Origin: Benincasa hispida
Taxonomy: Eukaryota > Streptophyta > Magnoliopsida > Cucurbitales > Cucurbitaceae
DNA: 64,000 bases
Assembly (NCBI RefSeq): GCF_009727055.1
Contig: NC_052354.1
Coordinates: forward strand, 38,783,739-38,847,738
Direction: 5' to 3'
Shown here in pieces: positions 12,007-23,513 of this stretch. Every line of letters begins with the position of its first letter. Within the stretch, counting starts at the first letter, position 1. The position numbers were made by a program, and so were the translations under genes. Below the pieces are notes generated by a model that saw nothing but the letters and a program-made list of their open reading frames with translations, made no database searches and was not told the origin of the DNA.

Positions 12007-13115
12007 CAAAATTCACTATCTAGATGGAGGTGGTGTTGTATCTCTTAAGTAATTTCTACTCATTTGAAATAAAATCGAATGTGTCGTTGAGATATTTCGA
12101 TGTACCTACTGATCAGGTTACGTATTTGTTTTTTTAAAAAATTCTGCTCCATTTGAAATAAAAATTATAAAGATATAATTTTCTTTATCTTCCCTAATAA
12201 AATAAAAATAATAATAATAATTTCTAGTTGAATTTATTATTAGCTAAATTTGAGCTGGACTTAATAGAATAGATTTTAATTCTAAAATATTTATAATGTT
12301 GGACGATTTTTTTAAGAAATTATTAGAAAAAAGGATTAGTAGTGTAATATCCGATAGGAGTATTCAAATAATTCGATAATCCGAACAACTCAGACTATCC
12401 AACCCAAATTATAAGGTTAGATAGAGTTAATTTTAATTTTTTGAAAAAAGAAAATACTTTTTCTTTTTGAGTTGGGTTAAAGATTGATTCTTTTTTTTTT
12501 TTTTTGTTGAGTTGAGTTGGGTTCGGGTTATACTTTTAAAAATTCGGGTTCACCCAATCTGACCTCAATTTCTAATATTATTAAAGTACATATATATAAC
12601 TTATAAATATTATAACTCATATACATCTTAATGGTGTTTGTTTAAAATTTGTAATAGATGTTATGGATTTTGCTATTTAACATTTCAATTTGATGACATT
12701 TTAGTTATTAGTATATATTGTAACAAATTTAAGTATTTTAAATTAATAGAAAAGATATATTAAAAATAAATAAATAAATAACCCGACAAACCAATTCAAT
12801 CTAATCAAATTTTAAGGGTTTGGTTCGATTGGGTTGGAGACCCGATTTAGATCATTTCGGTAGCCAATCCGACCAACCCAAAATTTTGATTTGTCCAAAA
12901 ATTCCCACAACCGAATCCAATTTAGCCCACACCTTGTCGGTTAAGCATAATTCAACTCATTGAGACTTTTTTTTTCCTTTTTTTTTTAACTAAAATGCCA
13001 TGTATTTGAATCCCTATTTGCATATATTGTTACTCAAAAGCAAATATCTATCTTTCTTATTTAATTATGTTGATGTAAAATATAGGATGAAATACATATT
13101 TTTTTTCGTATCTAA
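12007..13115. other. Downstream flank of the GMC gene, repeat-like
   Basis: Contains the 3' UTR of the upstream gene (end not defined). A segment at about 12470-12950 is rich in GGGTTGGGTT / AACCCAACC words with 'gggttcgggtt' on one side and 'ccgaccaaccc' on the other, suggesting a decayed inverted-repeat element. No coding frame is supported. Confidence 0.4.
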
Positions 13116-13316
13116 GGCCTCGTTTAGTAATTACTGTGTGCTTTTTTTAATTAAGCCTATAAATACTATTTTCACATATAAATACTATTTCTGCCTTCAA
13201 TTTTTTCCTTTGTTATTTACCTTAGCCAAATTTTGAAAAAAAAAAAAATAGCTTTTAAAAAGTTATGTGGAGGAAATAGACTTAATTTTAAAAACAAAAA
13301 ACGAAATGGTAATCAT
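13116..13316. mobile_element. MITE-like element, GGCCTCGTTTAGTAA ends
   Basis: The left end is GGCCTCGTTTAGTAATTAC. The right end is 'aacaaaaaacgaaatggta', then 'atcatg', an approximate inverse. The interior of about 200 bp is AT-rich and non-coding. It is a third member of the GTTTGGTAA family in this window. Confidence 0.5.
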
Positions 13317-13570
13317 GAAAAGCCAATGTCGAGTTCTTTTTTATTATAAAACAGTTATGAAAATAATAATATTAAAAAAAATATATGAGATTTAGATCTT
13401 TAGAGGACAAAATCAAGCATTTTCTAAATATTGCAGACTTGATTTTTTTTTTTGGGTAGTTGTGAAATGGGCAAAACAAGTAAAGATCTTTCAGTTTTGC
13501 AAAAATACCAAAAAAAAAAAAAAAAAAGTCCAGCTTACGTAAATGATAAATGTAAAAAATGTCTAAATAG

Positions 13571-14009
13571 TGATACACTTAATACACACTTGATATACCT
13601 GATACACCTGATATATTTGATACACCTCATACACTTGATATACACGTGATACATTTGATACCGTTTGATACATTTGATACTCGATGTACACTTGATATCC
13701 CTTGATACACTTGATACCCCTTAATACATTTGATATACTACCGATGTGCACTTGATACTCCTTGATACATTAATGAAATACACTTGATACAGACACTTGA
13801 TGCACCAATGCACTTGATACGCTAGATACACCATTGATATATGCTTGATACACTTGATACATCACTGGTATATACTTATATATTTGAAACACCTGATGCA
13901 CTTGATGTACTTGAGACATCATTGATATGTATTTGATGCATTTGATACATTGCGGATATACACACTTGATACATTTGATGCACTTGATACAATGTTGATA
14001 TACACTTGA
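13571..14009. repeat. Degenerate ~10-bp tandem array (TTGATACACT)
   Basis: More than 400 bases consist of variants of TTGATACACT, TTGATATACA and TTGATACATT in head-to-tail order, with periods drifting between about 9 and 12. The 62-aa minus-strand frame across it (YQVYQVYQV-like) is the translation of the repeat, not a protein. Confidence 0.85.
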
Positions 14010-14882
14010 ATGTCCTCCCTATTTGTTTCTCTCTCTATCAATTGATTCTTAGGCGTGAAGATTAGAGTCCGTTCATACATCATAGTTACAAAGTAGAAGA
14101 AAGAAAAATTTTCCTATGGTTTAAGCAGCAAACAACAAACGCAAATGCATAAGGCAAAAGCGGTAGAAATGGTTAAAAGGGTCAGAGCCATAGCAGCAGA
14201 CAACAAACAATCTTAGAAAAAACAAGAGAGAAGAATACGAAATTAAGACAAATTAAGAAAAAACCCATCAAAACAAACAAAACAAAAGAGGAGAATCATC
14301 GGAATCCAAAAAAAAAAAAAACCAGAAATCAAATTGAGAGAAATAAATAGATTGAAAAATTACCTTAAACCCACATCCTCCGATTCGAAGAACTCAAGAA
14401 CCCTTTACGGATTCAAACATTAACAACACCTTAAGAAAGGAGAAATTTAGAGTAAGAGAGTTTCACCATTAAAAAGAAAATCCCAAATAGAATTATAAAT
14501 ATAGAGATGAAATAAGAAAGATGAGCATTTAAGAAACAGCAGTGAGGGAGAGGTGAGGTTAAATCAACATCGATGTCATCGTTTTCTTCATTCCATCGGA
14601 ACGCTCCTGAGCCAACAAGGATTTTAGATGAGTTGCCGAGGTCTACAATCATTTCCGTCTCTCGCCATGTCGGCGGCAATATTTGTAATTAATTTGCTAT
14701 ATCCGTAAAATCATAACCCTCAAACACATGTTTGCAAAATGGCTCGTATATTTTGCTACCCATCGCAATCTCCCATTATTTTATGTCAATTAAGTCATGT
14801 TTATGTTTGACAAAGTATATCGGCATGAATTTACATAAATGTTTTGAAACAGATATTTTATCGCTAATCTTTTCAAAAAACT
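14010..14882. other. Unassigned intergenic DNA
   Basis: A minus-strand frame at 14431-14679 (82 aa, starting MPPTWRETEMIVDLG and ending in a hydrophobic stretch) is the only frame of note. It has no family resemblance, and its distal half runs into AT-rich low-complexity sequence, so I do not call it a gene. Confidence 0.35.
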
Positions 14883-14980
14883 GAGTTTGGCTTAATGGTA
14901 TTGGCATGACCTCCAGCCCTAGAAGTCGAGTTCAGTCTCCAACCTCATTGTTGTTGTATGTACTAAATATATATATATAT
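14883..14980 (+). mobile_element. tRNA-derived SINE-like sequence
   Basis: TGGCTTAATGGTA at 14888-14900 resembles a Pol III A box (TRGYNNANNGG). GAGTTCAGTCTCC at 14928-14940 resembles a B box (GGTTCGANTCC) at tRNA-like spacing. The sequence then runs into a 'tgttgttgtatgta' and (AT)n tail. This is the structure of a plant SINE head; the family is not identified. Confidence 0.45.
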
Positions 14981-15209
14981 ATGAATGATGTTACTCATAA
15001 TTTATATGTTACTATTTTTAACTTAAGGGTATTTGGCACACCAACATAAGTTGAGTTGGTAAAATATACCAACTCAATATTTGACCTACCAACTTTAAAT
15101 GTAGATGGAGTTGAGTTGGTATATTTTACTCATCTCAACTCTTCTTTCTTCCAATATTTTCAATGGCTCCACCCATCGGCCAATATCGACGACTATCGCT
15201 GCCACACTT

Positions 15210-15830
15210 CGAGAATCAACTCTGGGTTTTGGCAAACTACCTCTGATGACAACTCCGACTACCAACTTTGATGACCACCTTCGCAAAAAAACTCTGACAA
15301 TCAATTATGGGCACTGACAACCACCTCTGACAACAAACTCTGATGATCAACTCCGACAACCACCTTCATGCGACCAACTTTGATGATTAATTTTGGACTC
15401 CAGCAACCACCTCTGACAACAAACTCTGGCGACCAACTCCAATACCACCTTCATGCGGCCAACTTTGAACTCTGACAACCACTTTGACTACAAACTCCGG
15501 TGAAAATCATCTTTGATTGTCAAGTTTAACGACCAACTCCGAGCTCCAACAACCACCTTCGATGACAAACTCAGGCGACCAAATCCAATACCACCTTCAT
15601 GCAACCAACTCTGTATTCCGACAACCACCTCCAATTATAAGCTCTAGCAAAAATCATCTTCGATGATCAACTTGGACGACCACCTTCGCGTAACTAACTC
15701 CAACGATCAACTCCAATACCACCTTCATGCGACCAACTTCGGGCTTTGACAATCACCTCTGACTATAGACTCCAATGAAAATCCTCTTCGATAATCAACT
15801 TCAACAACACAACTACCTCCAACTATTATA
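15210..15830. repeat. Degenerate ACCACCT / CAACTC(C/T)GA repeat block
   Basis: About 600 bases are built from variants of 'gaccaactccgacaaccac' and 'accaccttcatgcgaccaa'. The phrase CACCTTCATG recurs at 15361, 15446, 15592 and 15720, so the higher-order period is irregular (85, 146, 128). Frames across it are repeat translations. Confidence 0.75.
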
Positions 15831-17283
15831 ATACCGAAGACTGTTAAAATATGTTGTAGGATTGTTGAATATATACATAATAGTATTTTGTCTACGTTAA
15901 ATGCAATATTCATATGTATAAGATTGTAAAATAGATTTTTATTTAAACGAATTCACATATCAAATGAGTATTAAGAATATTTGAAAAAGTATACATGTAG
16001 TTGAAAAATATGTACAAACCAGAAAAAGCATAAAATGGGAGATTTTTTCCTATAAAATTCTGGCAAGAATTAGTGAAAATTGGAGATTTTTTCAATAGTG
16101 ATCTTCCAAATTTGAAGGAAATTGAAAGTGGAATTATTGAAGAAATGTGGTGGCATTTCATTGATTACTAAGATGATGGAAGAGATTTAATTAACAAAAT
16201 TCATGATATAGGAAAAATACAAAGTAACAATAGGAAGAAGAAGAACAAGAAAAAGAAGATGATAATGAAATTCATGGAGAAAAATTAGGAATCAAAAGTT
16301 TGATTTCTTTTTGACTTCCCATTTTATTTAACCATATTCCTACAAGAATTACGTAGTGGGTAATTGTTGTTCATGACCAAGAAAAAAATAAAGAAAGAAA
16401 GAAAGAAAAATTTTAAAAAATAAAAGGAAAAAAATTGCAATCCATGTTTTATTCAAACAAAGATTGGTAGAATTAATGAACAAAAAAGTTTCAAAACAAA
16501 AAAAGTAATCATAAAAGTAGATTATTTAGTGTTAAAAAAAACTATACCAAATACCTTACACATACGAACTAAGTTCTACACCCTAAACACCGATATATGA
16601 ATACAACCCAAATAACTCTTGCACCCCAAATACAGACATATGAACTCTACAAACATATGTACTCCACAGACATGTGAACTCCACACATTATATCTCAACT
16701 TAATGCTCTAAACCAACCTTTAAAGTTAAGGAAAAATATCTCTTTAGTCCCTAAGTTTTGGGTATAGTTTCTATTTGGCTCATTGGTTTTAAAAATCGTT
16801 ACAATTTTATCTTTGAAGTCTGAGTTTTTTCCTCCAATTTGATCCCTAAGTTCCAAAATTTACACTTTTATTTTTTACTAAATATTCACTTTCATACATT
16901 AATTTAAATGAATTAAGGAAATTATAATTGATTAAGTTTTATTATTTCATCACTATTAAAATTAATTGGTTAAAATATCATTTTGGTTCTTATACCTTGA
17001 ATTTTGTTCGACTTTAGTCCCTATACTTTTAATTGTCTAATTTTAACCCTCGTACCTTCAATAATTTTAAATTTAGTCCTCACTACTAGTTTATTGCTCA
17101 TCTTTTATAAAACTTTTTGTTATCATTTAACATTTTTACTATAAAATTTGAAAACATATTCACATATTGTATTTCTTTGCATGAAAATTATTTAATGAAT
17201 TTCGAAAAAAAAATTAAACGTTGATAGACTAAATTGAAGATAGAAGCCATAGCTTTCATCATCAGGCAGAAGGAATACATACC
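15831..17283. other. Intergenic AT-rich DNA with a dispersed repeat
   Basis: No coding frame is supported. 16973-17165 is a copy of the dispersed family (GGTTAAAATATCATTTTGGT start, then 'tttagtccctatactttta', then 'actagtttattgctca'). 16740-16870 has similar 'tagtccctaag' wording and may be a second, more decayed copy. Confidence 0.5.
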
Positions 17284-19115
17284 TGGAGGGATTGAATCCC
17301 TCAGCTGAAGCATGTGAACGTGTGTGCCAATGAAATTCGTTTTGAAAAATATGAAAAATAGAAAAAAACAAAACACAGACAAACACATTCTCATAAGCAT
17401 GTTATAAAGACAACAAGAGACATTACCTCTTGAGGACTCTCTTCAATTTAATCTTTCTCTACGACACGAACACCCTCAAAACCCACAAATAATCATTAAT
17501 ACTTTTATGAATAGTCATGAACAAGTACCAAGATACTACCATCGAATCTTCTTTACTATTCTCCAGACATTATTAAGATTTGTGGGATCCTCTAAAAGGG
17601 AAGAAATTTACAGAAAAATGTTTATGTAAAAACGTTGAGAGAAGGTTCTTGTAGTAGAGAGAATTTTGTAGAGATTACTCACATAAGGAAGAGAATGCAT
17701 ACTTTTTCAATCTTCTACAGAACCACTTCCTTAATGTGAGAGTAAAAGAGTTGGTTGGAGGGAAAGTTTAAACTTTCATCCACTAACTCGTTATTTTATT
17801 TGATTTAATTTATATATTAAATTATAATACTATTAATTAATAATTAAATATCTTATATTTAATTTCATTTGAATCATATTCAAATAATATCCTCTCACAT
17901 AATCTATAATTTTAATATAAATCTCATTCATATTAATAACCTATAATTTTTTATGAATCTCGTTCATATAAATAATATTTTAATCTTATTCAAATATTTA
18001 TCTCTCTCGTATAATTTTGAATCTTATTTAAAATTAACTTTATATTATAATGTATTCATATACATTATATTAATTGTATCTCATACAATTAATTTCCTTA
18101 TTTAATTTGAACAATTCAAATTAATCTAAAATTAAGTGACTCTTGTTTTATCCTTAGTGAGGGGACCTAATATACCTATATATTAGAAACATATGAGATT
18201 AATAATTAAACTCTTTAATTAAATTGATCAACATTTATTAACTACAGGTCTCTCTACTAAAAATCTACAGCTGCACTCTTCACACTGTAGATATATTTCT
18301 ATGTCTATAGATATAACCAATCAACAGTAAGTCAACCTTTCACAAGTTACTCGTAATTATAGTTGGATCAAATTATCACTTTAGCCCTGTAATTACATTT
18401 AATTTCTTAAGTATCACTTGATCTCTATAATGAACAACAAGTTTATAGTTCAACTATAAATTAAATACCTCATGAGACAGTGGGAGGGTGAGGTCTTAAT
18501 GTTCAAAATCCGAAATTAGTCCTTAAGGAAGCAATTTATCTACTTACCTTAAAGACAAGAATGAGTAAATTTCATCTTGCGTATCTATGTTCTCAGCTCT
18601 CTACTCAGACACATCCTAGGCTTATTGAGTCAGCGAGTCAGACCTCTCTCACCCATACAAATCAAAGGACTGCCTTTATAGATAAGTGTTTATAACTCAC
18701 TCAAAATTGATGTCAAGTTACCTATGTTCATCCTATGAAATGTTAATCTTTTCAGTCAATGGTGTTATAAAGAGAGATTAATCATTTTGCGGTCCGGTTT
18801 TGTACAAACTCTTTATATATGATACCTCCACTCGTATGTCTCCACATGAACGATTTGGATTAAATCGTTTGTAACATTTACAAAGTAGACCGTATCCGTA
18901 GTGTCACCAAGATAAGACACCCAACCTTATCCATATATTACAAACAATTTAGATTATTATTTGAACATAGTCCACCTGTATGTCTATCTCATACTATTCA
19001 AGTTACATAAAATAACTTTGAATCTTTCCTTAATGGATAATTGCATATATAAAACAATTAACTATTATTTCGAATAACTTATTAATTATAAGTCTTTAAG
19101 ACATAAATCCCAACA
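17284..19115 (-). mobile_element. Solo LTR, Copia-type family (minus orientation)
   Basis: Read on the minus strand it starts TGTTGGGATTTATGTC at 19115 and ends ...CCTCCA at 17284, giving TG...CA termini over 1832 bp. Flanks are ATACC (17279-17283) and ATACT (19116-19120), a 4-of-5 target-site duplication. The interior matches the LTRs at 37096-38988, 54150 and 59023-63374 (for example 'actgtagatatatttctat', 'acctaatatacc'). No internal region or second LTR adjoins. The 17284 boundary is less certain than the other. Confidence 0.7.
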
Positions 19116-19755
19116 ATACTATCATTTACTTCCTATTTTCATACCGGTATTAAATAATTGATTTATTCTTCTTCTTTTTTTAATGAAACCCTTTGATTTT
19201 TACAGTTCTTTTTAATGAAACCCTCGATTTTTGTTTTTTTTTTTTTTTTGGTTAAATTAAGTTAGGGATTAAATCATAATCAGAAACAACATTTCATACC
19301 TTCTTCTACACCGATTGAAGTTGTTTTGGTTAATAGCCCAACCTGCACCCACTTTTTTCTTCTTAATTATGTCTATATAATGCTTGCATTTTAGGGATAA
19401 CTAGTCTAGATATCTTTTTTTTTTTCCCCCTTTTTTGAAATAGATGATGAGTCAGAGATAATGTTCAGTGTTATTGTCTATACTTTCAAGAAAATATTCA
19501 TTGCTTGCATTTTATGGATTAATTGGAGTATGATTACTTCAGTTTTGGAGTATTGAAGTATATGGTAATAATAAAGTGAATTTATATTTCTTGTATATAT
19601 TATATTTTTAAAAAAGAAATTTTTACGGATAGAAAAAATGTCAAACTATTTATAGAAATTAAAATATATATGTTGTCAAACACTGATAGACTTCTATCAA
19701 CTTCTATCAATGATAGACTTGTATCAATTTCTATCACTGATAATATCAATAATAG
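19116..19755. other. Intergenic DNA ending in a TGATAG/CTATCA repeat
   Basis: Mostly AT-rich with poly-T runs and a short repeated phrase 'taatgaaaccct'. From about 19680 it becomes a run of 'gatagacttctatcaa' type palindromic units that is interrupted by the next LTR and resumes after 21890. Confidence 0.55.
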
Positions 19756-21890
19756 TGTAACATTCCAAGTTTCGAATAAATTGAGGTTACTATCTTAAAT
19801 TGTTGGGTTTTAATTTCTTTAGTTTTTGGATTTTGGAGCCAACTTAAAACAATTGAGGAGACAATAAATTGGATGTAGTTTTAATTTGATTAAAATATTT
19901 GGAAGGATCTAATTTATATCAAATTAATTGATTTTATGTCCTTTAATTGTGGTTTTTGGAGTCTAAATTAAGGTAATTGGAGAAGTTAATTGATTTATTA
20001 ATTTGATACAATCTTTAAAGATTTTGGAGATATTATGACAAAATATTTGATTTATCTTTTTAAAATTTGAAAAAATGAAAGAATTGTGATATTTGAAATT
20101 AAAGGAGAGTGAACTGAGGCAGAAAATTGGAGAGAAAGACAACAATTCGGTTTTTCATCGATAGCTTCCACAAATTTATCGATTCCCAGAGTTTGAACCA
20201 TTGGATCGTGTTCAAATTTGGTTAGTTTGTTCGGGTTTGAACTATTGGATTATGTTGAAATTTGGTTAGTTCGTTCGGGACATAAAAGGTCACATTTTGA
20301 ACGGTGGATCATTGTTTGAAGCTTTGGTTTGTCTGTAATCGCTACTGAATAGAATCAATACAACTAGTCTCTCTCACTCTCGCAAACCCTCCTCCTGCAA
20401 GACCCTCACTACCAACCGCTAGCCTAAACAATTTGCATCGTCCGACAGCAATGCGTCACCCGTCTATAGTTGCCGCTAGTGCCATTATCGTCAGAATTAA
20501 TATCTTGGTTAAGTTATTTAGTGTTTTATGGGTTTTCTTGGAAGATCTTGAATACCCATCAAATTTTGGTTTAAGTTTTGGTTTACCCATATTGTTTTGA
20601 TGTTGAAATTAGGTTTTAAAGACTCTCAAGGTACTTTCCAGCCAGATTAAAATTATTTGACGTCCTTTTTTGTAAGGTTGGGGTCTTTATTGAAAATTTT
20701 TGGATACCCACTAAGTATCGGTTTAACTTTTGTTTTAATTGTGATTTTTGGAGGTTGGATTAAAAGGTCTAAAGTTGCTATCCATTAGAGTTAAAGGTCG
20801 ATTTTGGTGATATAGTTGTTGGATCGTGTTGATTTTGAAGCTTCGAAGTGGTTTTGGATCAAACCACGTGTTGGATAAGTTGTTTGGAGACATTCGGGTT
20901 AAGTTGTGATTGAAATTGTGCCTAAAGATTGGATTTAATTTCAGTTTATGTTTTTGGATTTATTTAGGATTCAAGGTTTTGCGAAGTTAAATTGCTAGTT
21001 ATTTGGACATAATTTGAAGATAAGTGATTTACTACTAGTTTGCCCTCGAACCCAAGTTGTGATTGCACTGAAAGCATGATTTTATTGGATTGAATTGCTA
21101 TAACTTGCTATGGTTGGACTGTTAAGAGTGTTCTAGAAACCTTTGTTAATGTTACGGAAAATATAATATTATGTGAAGATTATGTTGTGTCTAATTGATG
21201 GATGAACCGTTACTATATTTATTATAATATGCTATGACTTGTTATGAATTTGGACGATATATGTTGCATGTTGGATTGATGGTAACTGTGTTCGGATTGT
21301 GTTCATCCTCTGAGTATGTTTCGGCATCCTTATGGGATCGTCACCTACGATTATGTTATTGTGCCTCTTCAGAGTCACTTCCTATGAAAGCATGTCTTTG
21401 AGTTTTCCCCTTATGCCTATGCCTATGCCTATGTCGGGATGCACACATTTATCTTGATAGGGATACTAACTTGTACACCTAGTGAGTCCAGTAGAGGGTC
21501 GTTTACTGGATATTTTATACTCACTTTTTTATCTATATTTTTTTTAAGTAAAGGAACAAACATAACGACGAATGACAAGAGGAATCCGTGATCAGGCTTT
21601 AGGATTTGACAACGCTTCCACATATGTCTTTCATATGTTTGCAAGCTTTAGCTTTTTATTAAACCTTTAAATTTTTTTTGAATATCTCATTCAGCTTTTT
21701 TCTCTTTAATTTAAAATGTTAGAGATATCTCGAACAAAGATTTTATATTATTTTATTTTATATATAATTTTATAATAAAATTTTATTTTATTCTTTGAAT
21801 TTAGTCAATTTTTGTGAAAAATCCATTTTGAGATTTATGCATGCATATAGTAGTAATCCGATTCCCATTCTAAAAAATCGGGTCGTTACA
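19756..21890 (+). mobile_element. Solo LTR, Ty3-type (TGTAAC...GTTACA)
   Basis: Starts TGTAACATTCCAAG and ends ATCGGGTCGTTACA; this TGTAAC/GTTACA pair is common in plant Ty3/Gypsy LTRs. Length is 2135 bp. Flanks are AATAG (19751-19755) and GATAG (21891-21895), a 4-of-5 duplication. It sits inside a TGATAG/CTATCA repeat that continues on both sides. The segment 20130-20500 is a diverged inverted copy of 4300-4560. No protein-coding region is attached. Confidence 0.65.
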
Positions 21891-22376
21891 GATAGATTTA
21901 TCAGCCTCTATTAATGATAGATTTTATTAGTTTTGTTTCTATCAATGGTAGACACTTGTAGACTTCTATCAGCGTCTATCTAACAATTTCTATCACAACT
22001 ATAATAAATTTTGTTATTTATATAAATATTTTCTCTTCTTTTTCTATTTTTGAAAATTCTCCATTTTAAATGAATTTAAATATCTAAAATGATATAAGAT
22101 GAGGTATATATTTGCATAAAATATTTTCACTTGTTAATTAGCATTATTATTATAATTGATAAAGATGAAAATGATACAATATGTGGTATATATTTGTAAG
22201 ATAAGTAAACATACATGTGTATATATGAAATAGTATATTTCAATATAAATGAGATTAAAATAAAAATATGTGGTATATATTATAACTAACCTTAAATCTT
22301 TACGTGTTTCAAAAACTTTTGAAATAAACCTTTTTATATATTTGGAAAAACATTGAACATATTCGAAATAAACCTC

Positions 22377-22407
<31 letters not shown>

Positions 22408-22408
22408 A
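22377..22408. repeat. (AT)n microsatellite
   Basis: An almost pure TA dinucleotide run with one internal break. Neighbouring 21900-22376 is AT-rich, starts with the resumed TGATAG/CTATCA repeat (to about 21990), and shows no gene. Confidence 0.8.
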
Positions 22409-22535
22409 CTTAAAAAAAATAAAACGCATATGAAAACGAAAATTTACAATCATGATTTTGTATGAAATGCAATTTATCAAAATTGGAAATTCTGAATTTA
22501 AAGTTAAAATTTGAAATTTGTGAAAAAAAAATTGT

Positions 22536-23240
22536 AACTAATTGGACAAATTAGGGAAGAAAAAAAATATCATGTATTTAAAAAAAGAATCCTAAAATGA
22601 AGAAAAACATTTTTCAGAAAAAAAGAAGAAGAAGAAGATTATGTATTAAAAGCTAATTAGTAACCAAAATTCTTAAATATAAAAAATAAGCCAAATTTGA
22701 AATTATGTAAATAAGGAAATAACTGTAAATTAAAAAAATGATTTAATGATGAAAAGGCTAAATTGGTCCAAAATTAATATTTAGTTTTTCATGAAAATAA
22801 TTCAAAATTTAAGACATTTATAAAATATATGGTAGAAGAGATTATCCGTGTAAAAATCTCTAGAAACTATTAAAAGGAGAGGAATTGGAATATGTACCCA
22901 AGATTTTGGGTTTCATCTGGGAACTATCAAAATACGAAATCTATAAAAAAGAATCAACTAATTGGACAAATTAGGGAAGAAATAAAAAAAATCATGTATT
23001 AAAAAAATCCTAAAAGAAAGAAAACATTTTAAAAAAATAATGTATTAAAAGCTCATTAGTAACCAAAATTTAAATATAAGTCAAATTTAAATATAGAAAT
23101 AATTATAAATTTCAAAGATTTTGATTTGATAGTGAAATGCTAAATTGGTCCAAAATTAATGTTAAAAAACTCTTCATGAAAATAATTCAAATTTTGATAT
23201 TTATGAAATATATGGTGTAGAATAGATTATTCCAGTCACA
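22536..23240 (+). repeat. Local direct duplication, ~300-bp unit
   Basis: Two diverged copies in direct order, 22536-22855 and 22955-23240. Both begin 'aactaattggacaaattagg' and share 'atgtattaaaagct', 'ttagtaaccaaaatt', 'ctaaattggtccaaaatta' and 'catgaaaataattcaa' in the same order. Non-coding. Confidence 0.75.
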
Positions 23241-23513
23241 AGTTTCTATCTATTTACATTATTTCCCAAAATTTGAACTACAATGAATGAACCAAAAAAT
23301 TTTGGACCATAATTAAAGGGAAAAATAACTTATATCGATGGACGTCTAAATTTCAACCGCTAATTTAAGAAAAATATTGAATGGTCATGAAAGCTAATAA
23401 TAAATTTTTAATCCACGGAAGAAACTTTAAAAACGTTAAAAAAATGCTTTTGGTTCTTTAATTTTCATAGAAGTAATAATTTAGTTCTTGTAGTTTTAAA
23501 TTGGTAACGATTT

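Noticed and set aside
13563..13751. 62-aa YQVYQVYQV-type protein
   Set aside because: It is the direct translation of the TTGATACACT tandem array; repeat peptides appear in several frames.
14431..14679. 82-aa minus-strand frame (MPPTWRETEMIVDLG start) as a small gene
   Set aside because: No homology recognised, no promoter or splice support, and the C-terminal part reads into AT-rich low complexity. Left as unassigned.
17188..17400. Minus-strand frames at 17188-17400 as an exon (THVHMLQLRDSIPPG followed by a GTATG donor-like site)
   Set aside because: The stretch overlaps the end of the solo LTR beginning at 17284 and the dispersed repeat before it. No adjoining exon or family match is apparent.
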